A stretch of DNA of 64,000 nucleotides from Sympetrum striolatum (GCA_947579665.1 OX388345.1:29603849-29667848); one strand, 5' to 3'. Shown: positions 13,451 through 26,124, numbered from the stretch's first letter. Made by a program: numbers and translations. The notes: generated by a model from the sequence alone, not told the origin.

Positions 13451-13907
13451 CCCTTTCCGGTCCAAATTTTGAAAAAGAAGCAAAGAAATGTATTCTTTCT
13501 ACCAAAAGGACTTTTAAGATGTTATATATGTGCAGAAAATCTTTAATTCACTCAAAAGTAAAGAAAACCAAAATTTCTGACATAATTCCTAATGATACAT
13601 TTAAAAAATATTTTTCGTTGTGACTACTCGAAACCTCAAGCATACAATTTTGAACTAATTGAAAGAGTTTTAAAGTTTTGCACGTGAAAATATTCCGCTT
13701 AAAGTACGTCTTTCAATAAAGCAATGTGTCGCATGAGTACAGCAATCTTCATCCTTAGCTGAAAGTCATAATTTTGCTTGAATGGCAAATAATGAAATCT
13801 GCTAATGGAATATATAATATATACTACAGCCCAAACGGAGTCAGGGGGCGATGTAAATGGACGCTAGGATAACAAAGATTCCATTTGGACTCGCTGTACG
13901 GAAAGGG
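13451..13907. mobile_element. piggyBac-like non-autonomous element, 457 bp
   Basis: The left end is CCCTTTCCGGTCCAAAT after TTGA (13447-13450), apparently a mutated TTAA. The right end, inverted, is CCCTTTCCG, then a short insertion, then GTCCAAAT, and it abuts TTAA at 13908-13911. The interior has one 66-codon open frame (13423-13623) that starts outside the element and resembles nothing I know. Terminal repeats share only CCCTT with the element at 7837, so it is a different family. Confidence 0.68.
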
Positions 13908-13911
13908 TTAA

Positions 13912-15825
13912 CAAAGGAGAGAACTTGAATTTCATTAATCAATTATGAAATGATTTTATATTTATAATTTTACCAGCATAAAATCCTTTAATCATATGAG
14001 TTTAGGTTAACTTTCAAGTATGATTTATTTTATGCATTCTCAGACAGTTGAGATCTACGATTATTATGCTGTCTCTGGGGTCAAAGAGTTTGGTACTGGT
14101 TTTCATTCACGTTGATCTTTTGGCGAATCGTCCCATCACCATACTTTAGTCATGCCACGAGAGGTTTCCAAATAGCCAAAGTTTCGAAGAGTTCCCTTAA
14201 AGTTCCACACAAGTCCACCAGTGCACGTGGCCTATCTTCATCCTTCGTTGCATCCTTTCTATTTTAGTTTCTCCAATATTTATATTAATTTATCGCCGTA
14301 ATTTTAGTGTTTTATACGCTAGTTACACCCATATCACCTACGCCATTTTTTTCCTCGATAGGTATGCTATTTAGCTCGTTTATTAATTTTTTTCCTTACT
14401 TTTAAAACCACCCATACCTAAATACACGCGCTTTTTATCATTCTTATTCATTCAATCGTTAATTTTCTAATTATTATCATATGTAAGATATACAATCGTC
14501 ATTACCTCGATCTCTTCTCTCACTTCCGAACTAATCAGTACATTTTCCGTCCTCCAAAATCAATTTGTTTGAAATAATGATTGAAAAGGGTATCGCAAAG
14601 GCTTCCTCTCTAATTTTCTAAATCCATCCTATATTTATCACTTTAATATTTCTATCATGTTTCTTCAAAAAGGCTAAGGAAATATGTCTTCATACGCATG
14701 ATCTGTTAAAGTAGAGGCTTGTCATTACTTTTTATTGTATTGTGCAATTATTTTGTATTAATGCATTAATATCGTATCATTATTTTTAAATGCTGTAATC
14801 TTGCACTATATTATCTGAATAAAATACATAAAACTTCATTCATAAAAAATAAGTTATTCATAAGCGTAGAAATAATATTGATATAAAAATGTGATAATAC
14901 TTTTTAAGAGATACATTTTCTCATTTCCTTCGATTATTTTGAACTTGTTACATATTTGTTTGCTTCTGTATATTTTTTTGACTTTAATATCTCTTAGTAG
15001 CAGGTGCGAGAATGTTCAATTGGCGAAGCACCAGTTCTAAAACGGATGCTGACAACTCAGCTAAACCTCTGAATGGAATAATCAATAATAATTATTTCAA
15101 TCGATTAATTCAATACAAATTACTTTGTGCTATACTCTAAGCTAATTTTATATACTACAGAAATGAAAATATAGTAATCTAAATTTGATGTGCATCGTAC
15201 TCTGGTATACATTTTTTTCTATGGTCTAAATTTCCGTGTATTTGTTTTGTATATTTTCCATTTCATTTCGGATACTACTATCAATTTTTCAATTTACTTA
15301 TTTAAAATTTTTGTTTTTTTTTTGAGATATTTAGTCGTATTTTTTCATCCCTTTAAAGTTCAACATGAGTTCTTTCTTTGCCAACCTGAAGTTGAAAAAC
15401 AATTTTCCTCCCACAACTATTAAATTTTCTTCGTAAATATCTCTAAATGTTACAAAGATATGCGACGTTAGTAGGAAGAAAGGTCCACATGAGCTTGAGC
15501 TCGTAATTTATGAATAAATGAATCGATTTATTAAAGAATCATAGCTCAAATTTTGTTACATGGTGCTCAATAAATCCTTGGAAGCTACAAGCACTTGGCG
15601 TAGAATTCTGAAAATTCGAAGACGCTTTTGGAAAAAATACAATATCATAAATTTTCACGAAAGAAGTTCTCGGTTAGATCTAACGCTCAGCGATACTTTC
15701 CTAACTGTAAAATATTGAAACTCGTATCGTAAGAAAAACTACCAAGGGCGACAGTAACTCACGGCAAACTATCACAGTCTCCCGGGATGAGTTAAATGCA
15801 CGCATAGAATACGGAATACGCTTAC
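13912..15825. other. AT-rich intron downstream of the second Epac exon
   Basis: It starts on the minus strand with GTAAGCG at 15825. It is mostly T-rich on the plus strand, with no recognised element. The frame at 15190-15423 is a low-complexity Phe/Tyr-rich by-product. Confidence 0.5.
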
Positions 15826-15926
15826 CTTATCACCAATTGCAGTGGCATCCGAATCGTTGACCCTCACGTCCAGTGACCCAGAAAGAACGGCGTACCAGCT
15901 CGTCCCTCTGTCCCCCTGGCGGAACA
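15826..15926 (-). CDS. Epac: Epac/RapGEF4-like exon encoding the core of CNB-A
   Basis: Internal exon, 101 bp, on the minus strand. The acceptor is TTTTTCCAG and the donor GTAAGCG. It starts with TG, completing the Leu codon begun in the exon at 43145-43287, and continues with 33 codons to a phase-0 donor. The translation contains [14 protein letters not shown] followed by SGSLDVRV, the typical beta-strand core of the Epac CNB-A domain (FRQGDxGTxWYAVLAGSLDVKV in vertebrates). The tail [11 protein letters not shown] falls where the family has a variable loop. The phosphate-binding cassette that contacts cAMP (FGE...NTPRHA in the family) should be in the next exon, which I could not find between 1 and 15825. 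CNB-A rather than CNB-B is indicated by YAVL...GSLDV, where CNB-B has YIIL/YIIW...GSVNV. Confidence 0.88.
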
Positions 15927-18663
15927 CTGGAAAAACACAATTAGTTAGATGCGACCAATTTATTTGTCCATAAAACTAAAATGCTTAAAATTTATCGCCA
16001 CTGTCCAGTCCGAATTATACGCGTATTAGGAGCGATGAAGAGAAACGCCAAATTCCCGCGAAATATTGTGCGACGTTTGGAACTGGGAGAGTAATTTTTC
16101 TCGCGGAAATTGGCCGAAACCCAATGTAGCGCATCGCTTTGGGAAATGGAAGCATTTGTCATTAAAAGTGCGATAAATGGGATCAGTCGTAGCAACGGAT
16201 AAGAACCGAGATACGTGGTCCATGGAGTTCTAAACTGGGTTATTTTCTTACCTAAACTGGGTTACTTTCCGAAGACCATCACGAAGCTGAGGTCATACCG
16301 ACAAAGTATTCCCCAAAAGTAAAAATCATGGAGAAAATTCAGCGCATTGAATTGGAGTCGGCTCATCTCTTCGGAGCCTTGGCGTCTGCATGGACCACTT
16401 CTTCACTCGTGTCCCACGTGCAGGGCAGTAATGAGGGAGGGATTCTCTAGGGGTACGTGACCAGGGGACTAATTCATCGGGAGGCACAAATTATCAGGGG
16501 GGGCAAAACTGCTGATTTATCGAAATCGAAAAACGAACAGTTTCATTGTCTCGAGAATCCTTCAAACCTTTTTGTTTTAATAACTAACGCTAATTGGGTT
16601 AACTAATAAGAAACAACTAACTAACAAAATAACTAGTAACTAATTGAAGTAGGCAAGAGTGAAATAAACAATGAAATAGAAGAATTAAAGAAGGCATCGT
16701 AGCAGAAAATATACTAGAGCATGAGGTAGTAACAAAGCCTAAGTTCCACGTAAAGAAATATTTTTTGCGACCGGTTTCAAACTATAATTCTCTATGCCTG
16801 ATGATAAACATATAATATTTATTCACGTGGATCTTTCACTCCCTTGCTTGCTTGATCGAACTTGCTCTCTAGTATAAAATAACCCAAAGTTAAGGTTTAG
16901 TCAATTGAATTTATCAGATAATATACTAAATTTAAGAGCTATATATAAGAACTATACATAAGAAATATAAGTTAGAACTAAATGTAACAACTATATACTC
17001 AATATACTATACTAAGAGACAATAGCGCAAGCTGGGATGTATAAAACTTAATCATGGAAACTTATATTTTTAATGTCCTTTTGTATCGCTGGGAAACAGT
17101 CTGTAGCAGCCGAGTAGGGAGATATATTAGCAACAATGTAGATGCTGTGCTGCAGAAGAATGTTGGAAAATAAAGTGGACGTTCCAACAAACTGATGAAG
17201 TTATGCTTCGTAATTGTTTCCGTTTACTCAGGCGTTCATGGATGCCGTAGCGATCACGGGAACACGTGCGCAAGTTCTCACCGTGCATCGCTCTATCAAG
17301 CAATTATCTATTCCATTCGACGCCTAGCTCACTTTTCCAAGCAATTCGTAATTATTCTGTATTCTCGATTTTAAGGGAGAGGTTGAAAGACTCCTATTGG
17401 TAAAACATTCCATCCCACAAGAGAATAATTTCATTTTCGTGATATTATTTTAGACACTGACCTTATGGTATCAGCTTTATACAATAAGAATATATTATTG
17501 TAGGTTTATCCATCTCAATTCTTACCAATGCCGCCGTTCTTTAAACAATTATTTTAAATTAGCATCGAATGTAAATTAAGAGTATATTCAGCTGTAATTA
17601 GTGAAACTACTGCCAGCGTTTCATGCAAGGTATACTCTCACGTTTAATTGAAGATAAATCTAACTTTCTACGACTCTGTTTTTCGCTGTCGCAGGTTGAG
17701 AGTTATATTCTCTACGAAGAAATATTCGCATCGTTTTTCACCAAAACAGCTTTTTGGCAATTCGTGATTTGTCTGCGTTAGTCATCGCTCCGTAGGCTGG
17801 TTTCTCAATTTATCTAACATTAGCGAAAAAAGATGTGAAGAGGGGATGAGATCTATTAGGCGAGATGACGATTGAGGTATATTATCCTTGTTTCCCTCCC
17901 TTATCCCAGAAATCTATTTTTACGTCTAAGACTTATAACGTAGCGTAATAAAAACACAACGTGCCTACCCCAAAAACTCTTCGCGGTATTCTATAGAATG
18001 CGACGAATATAAAAGCAATTATTAGATATCAATGATAGATTGGTAGATCTCACAAAATCACTTCCATTAACAATACTGTGCAACGCAATTCAAACGTCTT
18101 CATTGAGCGATTTTGGGGCTAAGAACTCCCATCTTCACTTTAACCCTTTCCTTATAAAAATAAAAACATTAATTCTAGCATGAAAGCAAAACATATTAGA
18201 AATACATGCAGATTATTATCAAATAATGTAGAAATAGAGAGGAAAAATGGAAAGAAAGAATGATTTTGAGGAGCAAAAAAATTCTGTGCTCATTTTAATC
18301 ACCGAAAAAAATACCCTTGCAGGAAAGCACCCACGATTAGAGAAGTTGGGTGTGGAAAACCTGCGAAATGTGTAGGAAAGGTTAAAAGAAAGAGAAAAAG
18401 ATCTGTAAATCAAAGATAATGACATTTTCAAAAGGTCTTTACAGATAAAACAAATCAGTAGAATAAAAGAGTTCTTTGTCATAGCAAGTTCAATATATCG
18501 TAAGTTTTTTAAAGTGGTACGAGCATCTGATTCACAATCAGCTTTATTTTACATTACAATAGATCAGTTATAAATGAACTAGACTGTGATGAAAATAACC
18601 TGAGATATACTATTCACTATACTGTAACGATTGACGAATGAAAATATTCCATCCATCGCAATA
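15927..18663. other. Intronic sequence before the hAT element
   Basis: 15985-16230 is a CpG-richer, non-repetitive block next to the exon (GCGCATCGC, CTCGCGGAAATTGGCC). 16570-16650 is degenerate TAAC-rich sequence. The rest is featureless. The minus-strand frames 16195-15992 and 18482-18219 have no recognisable product. Confidence 0.42.
16229..16271 (+). repeat. Two-copy direct repeat, period about 24 bp
   Basis: CTAAACTGGGTTATTTTCTTAC followed by CTAAACTGGGTTACTTTC. Confidence 0.6.
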
Positions 18664-18671
18664 CTCTACGG

Positions 18672-21326
18672 CAGGGGTTCCCAACCCCGTGCCCGCGAGC
18701 ACCATGGCGCCCGTGGAACGATTCGTCTGTGCTCGCCACTATTCGACCGAGACAGGATTTTTTCATAAACATTAATTAAAAATGTGAATTGTTTTTATTT
18801 ATTTGTTAGAGTTTTAATTTTTTTGAGTGCCTAGCTTTATTAAATACGTTCGTATGTTTGCGATATTGTATGCATGAGTGGTTCCTTTGCTGACAGTACT
18901 TGTCGCAACTTGTCTATCGACGAGTCAGACTGCACTCCTCACGCCAGCCTGGAACCGCTTTGTTGTTATTGTGATTGCTGCCCGATCGGGTCGCGACAGT
19001 AGCTAGGAGACATCTTCGTCTGACGAAACACGAATTAGGAGTTTTGATATTCCTTCTGAAAATTTTTAACGGGCTAAAAGCGAGGTGCGTAATATATTAT
19101 ATTAATAAGCGATAATCTATTATGATTGTGGGGATAGTTATAGTCCTTGTTATGACACATTTATGCATATAATGTAGAACAGACGTGCGCTATAACATTG
19201 ATATTATATTGCAGTTCAATTACTATTTAATTTTTATTTTTTTAGACCGAAAATGAGTGAACCGAGTAAAAGACAACGAACCTATAATTTTAACACTGAC
19301 TGGGAGGAATCATATTGTTTCGTTAATTTGAAAAATAAATACGTTTGTTTGTTGTGTGGTAGTGGTATTGCAGTGCCGAAAAAACATAATGTTGAACGTC
19401 ACTTTCAGACAATGCACGCCACTTTTGATGTGAATTATCCACTTAAATCTGAAGTAAAAAAGAAAAAAATGTGTCAACTAAAATCAAGTCTAACTGCACA
19501 ACTGACTGTTTTCACTAGACATGTGGAAAATTCTAAAAATGCCACCATTGCTTCTTTCAAAATTTCTCACATGCTCGCAAAAAAGAAGAAACCTTTCATT
19601 GATGGTGAGTTGTTTAAAGAGCTATTTTTGACTGATGCCGATTGTTTGTTTGATGGTTTTTCTAACAAACGTGAGATTGTCTCAGCAATACAAGACTTAC
19701 AGTTCTCAAATAACACCGTCACAAGAAGAATACATGCAATTTCAACAGACATTCAAAATCAGTTAAAGACTGTCTTGGAAATATGTGACTGGTTCTCGTT
19801 ACAATTTGACGAGTCGACAGATATATCAGACACGGCACAGTTAGCAGTTATGGTGAGAATGGTATTTAGTAACTTAACAGTAAAATAGGATATGTTGCAA
19901 ATATTACCTATGAAAGGACAGACAAGGGGTGAGGATATTTATAATACATTCAGAACATACGCCAAGTCAATAAATATGCCTTTACAGAAGCTGTCTGCGA
20001 TAACCACCAGCAATGGTAGGTAAAAACAAAGGATTTATTGCCCTCTGCAAGAAGGATGAATCATTTTCAAACTGTATGTCCTACCACTGTATTATTCACC
20101 AGGAAGCTCTGTGTTGTAAAATATTACCATTTGAACACGGTATGAAAATAATTATAAAAATAATCAATTCTATTCGAGCATCTCCTTTGCAACACTGTCT
20201 TTTCAAGGCCCTGTTAGAAGGTACTGAAGATAAAGAACATGATCTTATTCTGCATACTGAAGTACGTTGGCTCAGTAAAGGAAAGGTTATTACGAGATTT
20301 GTGTGTTTGATTGAAGAAATAAAAACATTTATAAACGATAAAAATGAAAATTATGATGAACTAGCTGATTGATTTGGGATTTCTCACAGACATCATGGAA
20401 AAATTGAATTCTTTAAATTTGGAGTTGCAGGGGAAAGACAAAAACATAGCTGAAATGATATGCTCTGTGAAGTCATTTAAAGCTAAATTGGATTTTTTGA
20501 TATCACATCTGCAGATCAATTCTCTCGTGCATTTTCCATGAAATGCTAGGTAACAATGAATTAAACGGGTCATTATTTATTAAGCATCTTCAAGTGTTTA
20601 AAAAACAGTTTGAAGAGAGATTTTTGCAGTTTACACATATCGAGCCAATTGTTTCCTTCTGTATCAATCCTTTTACTTGCCAAATAAATGTAATGGAAAT
20701 GGCCCCATGTATTGCAGATTTTGTTCAAGGTAAGACAGAAGAACTAGTTAGAAATTTTGGACCTTAAGAATGATATTTTGCTAAAATCCTTAATATTAGA
20801 GGACTTTTGGAATACAGTGGACAAAGAAAAGTTCCCATTTTTGAAAAAAGCGGCATTTAAAATTTGATCATTTTTTGGTTCGACATATTTATGCGAATCA
20901 TTATTTTCAAACATGAACTTAATAAAATCAAGATATAGATCTCGACTCACCGATGAGCATATTTATGTTGCTAACAGGATTATCGTCATACTCTCCTAAT
21001 TATGAGGCACTGACCAATGATATGCAATGCCAAATATCACATTGACATATCGATATTATATTTTTTAATAAAATGTTTTATTTGTATTTGTGTTTTTTGT
21101 TTACGTTTTATAAATACATTTCTCCGAGTGTATGTAATTTGAATAGTAATTTTATCATTTTGAAACATTTTTGTTTATTATTAGTTAATAAATTATGTAT
21201 ATAAGAAAATAAATTATGGGAATGAGAAGTTATGGAAGGAGTTTGTCGATTATAAATAGGTGGTGCCCGTCACCCTACCGATATTTTAGAATGTGCTCTA
21301 GAGTACAAAAAGGTTGGGAACCCCTG
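18672..21326 (+). mobile_element. hAT-family DNA transposon, 2655 bp, inactive
   Basis: The element starts CAGGGGTTCCCAACC at 18672 and ends with the exact complement at 21312-21326, a 15 bp terminal inverted repeat. The 8 bp flanks are CTCTACGG (18664-18671) and CTATAGGT (21327-21334). They agree at 5 of 8 positions, with a shared central TA, as expected of an old hAT target-site duplication. Inside is a plus-strand transposase remnant (19253-20999) of the GTF2IRD2/ZBED5-like, Charlie-type group. The 5' leader (18672-19252) and 3' trailer (21000-21326) contain no open frame. The element lies inside the Epac intron, antisense to the gene. Confidence 0.9.
19253..20999 (+). pseudogene. hAT transposase pseudogene (BED zinc finger, Charlie/GTF2IRD2-like)
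   Basis: The first open block (19253-19888, 211 codons) starts at an ATG. It has a BED-type finger near residues 30-55 (CLLC ... HNVERHFQTMH) and the first catalytic Asp in LQFDESTDISD near residue 187. Reading continues past an in-frame TAG at 19886. The segment expected to carry the second catalytic Asp (TTDGAPAM in the family) is shortened around 20003-20010, so that Asp is lost. The next block (20013-20372) carries HCIIHQEALCCK and HTEVRWLSKGKV, both hallmarks of this group. Frame changes occur near 20370, 20539 and 20762, with a further stop at 20865. The C-terminal dimerisation region (CESLFSNMN, with the third catalytic residue Glu, and SRLTDEH) survives to the TAA at 20997. A normal protein would be about 580-600 residues. 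It cannot encode an active enzyme. Confidence 0.9.
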
Positions 21327-21332
21327 CTATAG

Positions 21333-21430
21333 GTATTATAAATATATTATAGATATGCTGTAGACATATTATATAATAGATATATTATATAATAGATATA
21401 TTATAGATATTGTATGGATATATTATAAAA
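21333..21430. repeat. AT-rich minisatellite (ATATTATATAATAG-type)
   Basis: Irregular repeats of GATATATTATATAATA immediately outside the right end of the hAT element. Confidence 0.6.
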
Positions 21431-21781
21431 AGTTGCTGTCTAGCACCATTTTCAAACAAATATCATTAAAGCAAAAATTTTGCTGTTTTTGCCGTTTATG
21501 TTCCTTAATTATAATGCATCTACTTGTTAAAATATTACTGTAAATTGTCATTGCTATGCTGTATGTGTTAAATATACAAACAAATAAGTAAGAAAAAGAG
21601 GGAAAATTAATTTGCTATGGACGCGAGAGTACACTTTTGACTTAATATTTGTTACTGCGAATCCAGATTGATGAACAGTAAAACTTGGGCATTGAATTGA
21701 ATTTTGATATTTTTGTTATTAAACTCATTTGATGATCAGTTATTGATGATAGCTTAAATGGAAGCACGTGGTATATAATAT

Positions 21782-21783
<2 letters not shown>

Positions 21784-21836
<53 letters not shown>
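21784..21836. repeat. (TA)n microsatellite, about 25 units
   Basis: Uninterrupted TA dinucleotides, just upstream of the GGTTCGA array. It gives spurious open frames rich in Tyr and Ile. Confidence 0.9.
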
Positions 21837-21837
<1 letters not shown>

Positions 21838-21924
21838 ATTATATATAGATGCTTCTCCGGATTCATTCATATATATAGCTATATAGCTATATAGATAGGA
21901 TACAAATTCACAGGCTAAACCACA

Positions 21925-22973
21925 AGCGTCATTAACTTGAAATTTTTTCGACATATTGGCCATAACGTATAACCCCCAGGAAAAAAGCAACTTTGATCCT
22001 CAGTGTCATGGGTTCGATTCCAGGGGGCTCCAAAGTCCCGATTTTTCCCGTTTAAATGCATTGCTTTAATTTTCGGCAATTAAAAAAAAATACTTCCCGG
22101 ATAGGTAGAGAATCAAAACTCAAAGAGCCATTATATATGGTCATGATCTATCGAAAACATAAATTAGTTCTACGAAAAATAACCTGGGTTCGATGCTAGG
22201 TCAGTGCAAAAATCGGCCGTTTAAAATGCATTGTGGCGATTTTTAAGATTTTTTTTGGACCCCTTTCCAATGGCATGGAAACTTGAAATTCGGCATGGGG
22301 TTGGATATCATAAATATATTTAATAATCAAATTTTACATATTCGCTGATGGTCCTTGGTTCGATCCCAGAGAGCCATTTATAATCCTCCATGCATTTCTT
22401 ATGGAGATAAACGAAAAACGTTTTAGGTACTTCCCGGTATGATATCAACTTCAAACTTTGTATGAAAGAAGATGAAGTCCCAATAAGTCATACTGTCTAA
22501 TCACAGCTACCAATATTTTCTGGGTTCGACACCAGGTGTCTCTGCAATCAGTAAATTAACCGATTTTTAAGAATGAATTTAAACCCCTTCCCAATAATAT
22601 TAAAACATGAAATTAGGCATATAGATAGAAAAAAAAGATACATTTTAAAAACATGTTTTATATTTCCTAGATCGTCCTTGGTTCGAATCCAGAGAGCCAT
22701 TTACATTCGTGAAAATTCGAACGTCTTTTGAGGCAGTTGTAGCCAATATTTCTGCTTGAATTTTCACACATAGTTAGAGATGGTGATTTTCTAATGTGCT
22801 GCTTAGTAAGTTCACCTGTAAGACCCGGGTTCGATGCCAGACGATGAAATTTCATCGAATTTTAGGAATATTTTCAATATTTTTTTTTTCTTTTGTGGAC
22901 CGTCCCGATATAATTCCGATATGAAATTAGTATTGTCGATCTGCTTGCAGTATGCAAGCAACATTTTACTCGT
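21925..22973 (+). repeat. Tandem array of six diverged units, each with a GGTTCGA box
   Basis: GGTTCGA occurs at 22011, 22187, 22357, 22523, 22680 and 22828, with spacings of 176, 170, 166, 157 and 148. Between boxes the units share other marks: CCGTTTAAA.TGCATTG, GATTTTTAAG, CTTCCCGG/CCTTTCCAAT and GAAACTTGAAATTCGGCAT. The box resembles a Pol III B box (GGTTCGANNCC) and is usually followed by a pyrimidine/purine stretch as in a T arm, but no convincing A box or full cloverleaf is seen. The array lies between two (TA)n tracts at 21784-21836 and 22974-22999. The units are too diverged to be a recent satellite. Confidence 0.72.
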
Positions 22974-22999
22974 ATATATATATATATATATATATATAT
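22974..22999. repeat. (TA)n microsatellite, about 13 units
   Basis: Marks the downstream edge of the GGTTCGA array. Confidence 0.9.
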
Positions 23000-25819
23000 T
23001 ACTAACAGATATTAAATATATCCAGAGGGTTCTTATACGACAAACATAATTACTGCGGTACATGGTAGCACGAAAGAAGTAGAGTATTTATTTATTGTTG
23101 AATCTTCATCCTATCCACAATTTTGTGACAAAAGCATTAAATAGGGAATAAAGTCTACTAGGCAAGAATAGGGGAAATGTAGTAGCTTTTTGATCGTCAT
23201 AGCAACAAAAAGAACCTATTGCGATACACAAGTAAATGAGAGAGACATTTTTCTACACCCTGTATCTAAAGAAAGATAAAACAAGTTCTATCAATGTATG
23301 GCAGAAGGAACAAGGGTTGAGTAGAAATTGGAAAACAAGTATAGACATAAAGGCAGGAGGAAGTGCTGTAGCTGGTGGAGAATTGGAAGAAAGTTAACGA
23401 GGGTAGGCACTAGGGGTTCAGACAAAGGGGAACACAAAGGGAAAAGTTGTTTGAGGGCATAAAGAGCAAGATGAGTTCAATCGATAAGCAAGGGTTTAAG
23501 CGATAATTTAAGGGCACATGATCCTACCGAGGGGTAGTCTTGCATGTTCCATGATGTAGTTGGTTTGTTGACGACCTTCCTTCAAGTCCACCTTCATTGT
23601 TTTCATCGTAAATCAATATCCGGAAACCTTGCCAAGTTTGCTCACACCTTGGCCATGAATTTAATTGGAAATTTCATTATGTACTCATTGTGCGAAAATT
23701 CCGCGAGGATCGGGTGCTAATCTTCGGAATTCCTGCCTTTCATTTTGGGTGGCATCGGTTGTGAAACTAAGTGACGCGCCCGAGATAAGGTGTCAAAGGT
23801 GCTTTGGGAGGGAGCACTCTGGCGGGAAATCGGTAGACTAATGAGCACCTGGCAAAGGTATGCTAATCGGGGACTCCTCCCAAAATAATAATGCAAAACA
23901 ACCCCTCCCAAACTGTTATCCCTCCTAGTATTTTACGCTCTTATCTTATGCATAAAGAAAAAAGGGTGTTTACATGCGTATCTTCTCCTAAAAACTCAAG
24001 AACCAAACATAGCAAAGCTTCAATACTGGGCATACTAGACCTAATATTATTAAATATCTCTCTAATAATCTACAAATGAGCGTAAGGTATTTCAAAAGCC
24101 AATATCAAACAAATATATGAAAATTGCAATATATTTTATTACGTGAATTTATGATGTTTTAACCTTAATAAAAATATATGTAAACTTATTTTCTTAAACC
24201 GAATTAAAACTATTTATGTATTATGAGGCTTAGTATCAATTGTTGGACATTATGGTCAATTCAGGATAGAATATTGGAGTTGTAATGAATGTATTTCTTG
24301 TGACGCAATGAAATTATTATAATTCTTCTACGAAAGGTACAGGAGACATCACTGTTTCTACAACGTTTTTCTATAAAAAATCAAATGTCTCCTGTAGATA
24401 AAATAGTTCTTTTCAATTACTTTACGGTTAGATCTTATACAAATGTCAGCGTTCCAGCAAGAAATATAATCATAAATTTCACTTCTATCAATTTCAGGTT
24501 TTTTTTTCTCAAAATAAGATGGGGAACGTTTTTATGGTATTTGTCTCTATACTGGACAATGTTGAAATAATTATCATGAGAAAGGAAATATAATAAAAAA
24601 ATTATCCTCGGGTTTCCGGATCGAAGCACTTTCAAGAAACTTATAAAAATACTAAATAAATAATACTAATACTACACTACTGTGTATTTTAATTTTAAAT
24701 AACAGATTTTGTATCCTAATAACGTACAATTTGATAAAATTAAGTGAAACCATAAGGTATCCATTTAAACTGGGTTTATATTGTTAGCATTAGCTACACT
24801 TGGAATATAATATTATATTAAATTTTTTTACAAATTTAACCAACATTAAAGGAATCAGCGGTGATATTAGACTTACTTTCTCTAACTGAATTCAGGCTCT
24901 GAACGATAGAAGACTTTATTTTAGTAGCAACAACCAACTAAAAATTTTTTTAATATTAACGCTTCGGTGTTAGGAATAAATCTAGGCTTTTGTTGAAGCG
25001 TGTACAATATTACTGATAGGGATATTTATTTTTCGTAGGGAAACTATTACTGAGGAAACAAATTTAATTTATGATTTTAGGAAGCCCACATATTTCAGCC
25101 AGTTATCCACCACAATAACTGGAAGAGGTAAACCCTTTTACTTATCTGTTATGCATGGATTACACGGTTAGCATTCTTTCTGCGCAATATCACTTTTGAG
25201 TTCTATCAAAGTTGTTTGCACTAATTAACTGTTGCATAAGGGATACAATTGTTGATTCGGAGCACTATTTACTCAACCTTACGCGTCTAAATCTCAAATA
25301 GTGTTTCTGTTTTTCTTAATTATCTACGTCTATATAGTTATTTCGTAAATGTGTTTGGCTAGTCATGTTTTTATTTAGTTTATTTTTATTGTTATTTACT
25401 TTATGAGATGAGTGTAATAAAAGGAAAGATACAGAGTTGGATGAGCAAAATTTAAATAACGTTAAAATGCTCTAAAATACTTAAACTGTTTTAATCCAAT
25501 TTTAGGTTACACATACTGGAGGTTGTAGGATTTAGTTACGTGCACGGCCTCCGGCCCACTTCCTCCGGTCGACTGATCCTTATTTACAAACGAGCATAAT
25601 TGTTACAGCATGTATGTTTTTAGTAACGTTTCTCATTTAAACGAAAAGAAAGAAGCATGGCTATTCTAGGCATTTTTAAATTAAATCGTAAAATTCATCT
25701 ATTCCAGAGATAATTTTATTTTCATTTTTTAAATGAATGTTAAATCACTCCTAGCCGGCATAGATTACTACTTTGCTGTAATAAATGTATTCGAAATGTC
25801 CGTCCATAAAAAAGACAAA
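23000..25819. other. AT-rich intron without recognised elements
   Basis: A slightly GC-richer patch lies at 23690-23900. No repeat family, RNA or exon was recognised. Confidence 0.45.
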
Positions 25820-26016
25820 CTCTGTTTTGAAATACTACTTGAAATGTATCCGTTGAGTTAAACATCCTTCGTGTGAAATATATCTTGAGAAGCAGACTCT
25901 TAAACAAGGAGATTTTGAATGAAACGCTATGGGCGTAATGTACTTTTGAGAAATTCCGGGGGTTGGATATATTTTGGGCGAACCGTCTCTTGGGTAGAAA
26001 ACTTTGGGCGAAACGT
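25820..26016 (-). repeat. Decayed minisatellite, about 30 bp unit, six to seven copies
   Basis: Read on the minus strand, the stretch divides into units of 29-31 bp (ACGTTTCGCCCAAAG..., ACGGTTCGCCCAAAA..., GCGTTTCATTCAAAA..., GATGTTTAACTCAAC...). Because the unit is a multiple of three, a 61-codon frame stays open (26020-25835) and shows a ten-residue rhythm (SPKVFYPRDG, SPKIYPTPGI, SQKYITPIAF). I regard the frame as a by-product and not a gene. Confidence 0.62.
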
Positions 26017-26124
26017 GCAAACGCCTTTTACTATCCGAATTTCCATTTACTCCTAATTTTATATGATTCTGAAAGTCGTAGTCTCCTAAAAGCTCTTTCC
26101 ATAAATCTTTAATGACGTAGGGTT

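Noticed and set aside
21925..22973. Regularly spaced repeats as a CRISPR array
   Set aside because: Eukaryotic context, units of about 150-175 bp, and only a seven-base box is invariant; spacers are homologous to each other.
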